A DNA stretch of 5,319 bases, taken from positions 1 through 5,319 of the forward strand of contig CAZCXP010000157.1 of NCBI GenBank assembly GCA_964502665.1, read 5' to 3'. The translations under genes and the position numbers were made by a program. This document shows, one piece after another, positions 5,196-5,319 of this stretch. This DNA is from SOKG01 sp964502665 (lineage in GTDB: Bacteria > Chloroflexota > Dehalococcoidia > SZUA-161). The notes beneath the pieces were generated by a model. It ran no database searches, had not been told where the DNA came from, and worked only from the letters and a program-made list of their open reading frames with translations. Each line of letters opens with the position of its first letter. The stretch's first letter is position 1.

Positions 5196-5319
5196 ATGTT
5201 GAAGAAACTGACTGGGAAGATGCACCGGGACGAGAGAGGCATCACCGGCCTGGAGACGGCGATTATTCTGATTGCCTTCGTGGTTGTGGCCTCGGTCTTC
5301 GCCTACACAGTGCTGTCGG
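5196..5319 (+). CDS. Archaellin-like filament subunit (FlaB/ArlB type), N-terminal part only
   Basis: Only the first 41 residues are in the window; the gene continues past the right edge. They form a class III (type IV pilin-like) signal: a basic leader, MLKKLTGKMHRDERG, then ITGLETAIILIAFVVVASVF. Cleavage is expected after G15, leaving Glu at +5 (E20) of the mature protein and a hydrophobic helix that would pack in the filament core. The GITGLETAIILIAFVVVA pattern is closer to archaellins than to bacterial Flp pilins, which usually have a GATAVEY-like start. Archaellins are the subunits of the archaellum, a rotary filament driven by the ATPase FlaI and the membrane protein FlaJ and processed by a FlaK/PibD-type peptidase, none of which is in view. 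A strong ribosome binding site precedes it. A pseudopilin of another system is the main alternative. Confidence 0.8.
   Translation, partial: MLKKLTGKMHRDERGITGLETAIILIAFVVVASVFAYTVLS

Noticed and set aside
4678..5245. Long - strand frames over the helix-turn-helix gene
   Set aside because: They are antisense to a gene with a recognisable domain and show no domain of their own.

Overview
The window looks like a piece of a bacterial draft genome, probably a metagenome-assembled contig from Chloroflexota (Dehalococcoidia-like). This assignment is an inference. It rests on a bacterial RluB-type pseudouridine synthase, a bacterial lipoprotein signal, bacterial-type promoters, and, at the right edge, the start of an archaellin-like gene, a gene type known from some Chloroflexota as well as archaea. 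An internal run of Ns, flanked by sequence made only of G and C, shows that the contig is scaffolded.

Layout from left to right. Positions 1-145 hold no gene I can support. A stand-alone response regulator (146-823, +) has a complete receiver domain, a long coiled coil and no output domain. It ends at a hairpin terminator (844-867). Facing it is a small PKD-domain lipoprotein (1347-873, -), cut in two by an assembly gap. The two halves share a 10-base overlap at the gap edges, so the gene is probably intact in the organism. Its promoter lies so close to the start codon that the mRNA is probably leaderless. Positions 1384-1680 hold a palindromic interspersed repeat (1427-1500) and a possible short reading frame or gene relic on the - strand.

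Next is a compact - strand operon, read from right to left: a DrrA-like ABC ATPase (4262-3246), its ABC-2 permease (3243-2464, 2 bases later) and an RluB-family rRNA pseudouridine synthase (2430-1681, 33 bases later). A good promoter (TATAAT with TTGCCG) precedes the ATPase. The two ABC proteins should form one exporter. The synthase is probably only cotranscribed with them.

The 584-base divergent region 4263-4846 has no convincing gene. It does have structure: an exact 18-base-period repeat array (core 4598-4687), a + strand promoter candidate (4712-4740) and an imperfect dyad (4769-4800). These lie upstream of a small excisionase-type helix-turn-helix protein (4847-5116, +). After 79 bases comes a strong ribosome binding site and the start of the archaellin-like gene (5196 to the window end, +). 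The last 750 bases may be the regulatory front end of an archaellum or related filament locus that continues to the right.
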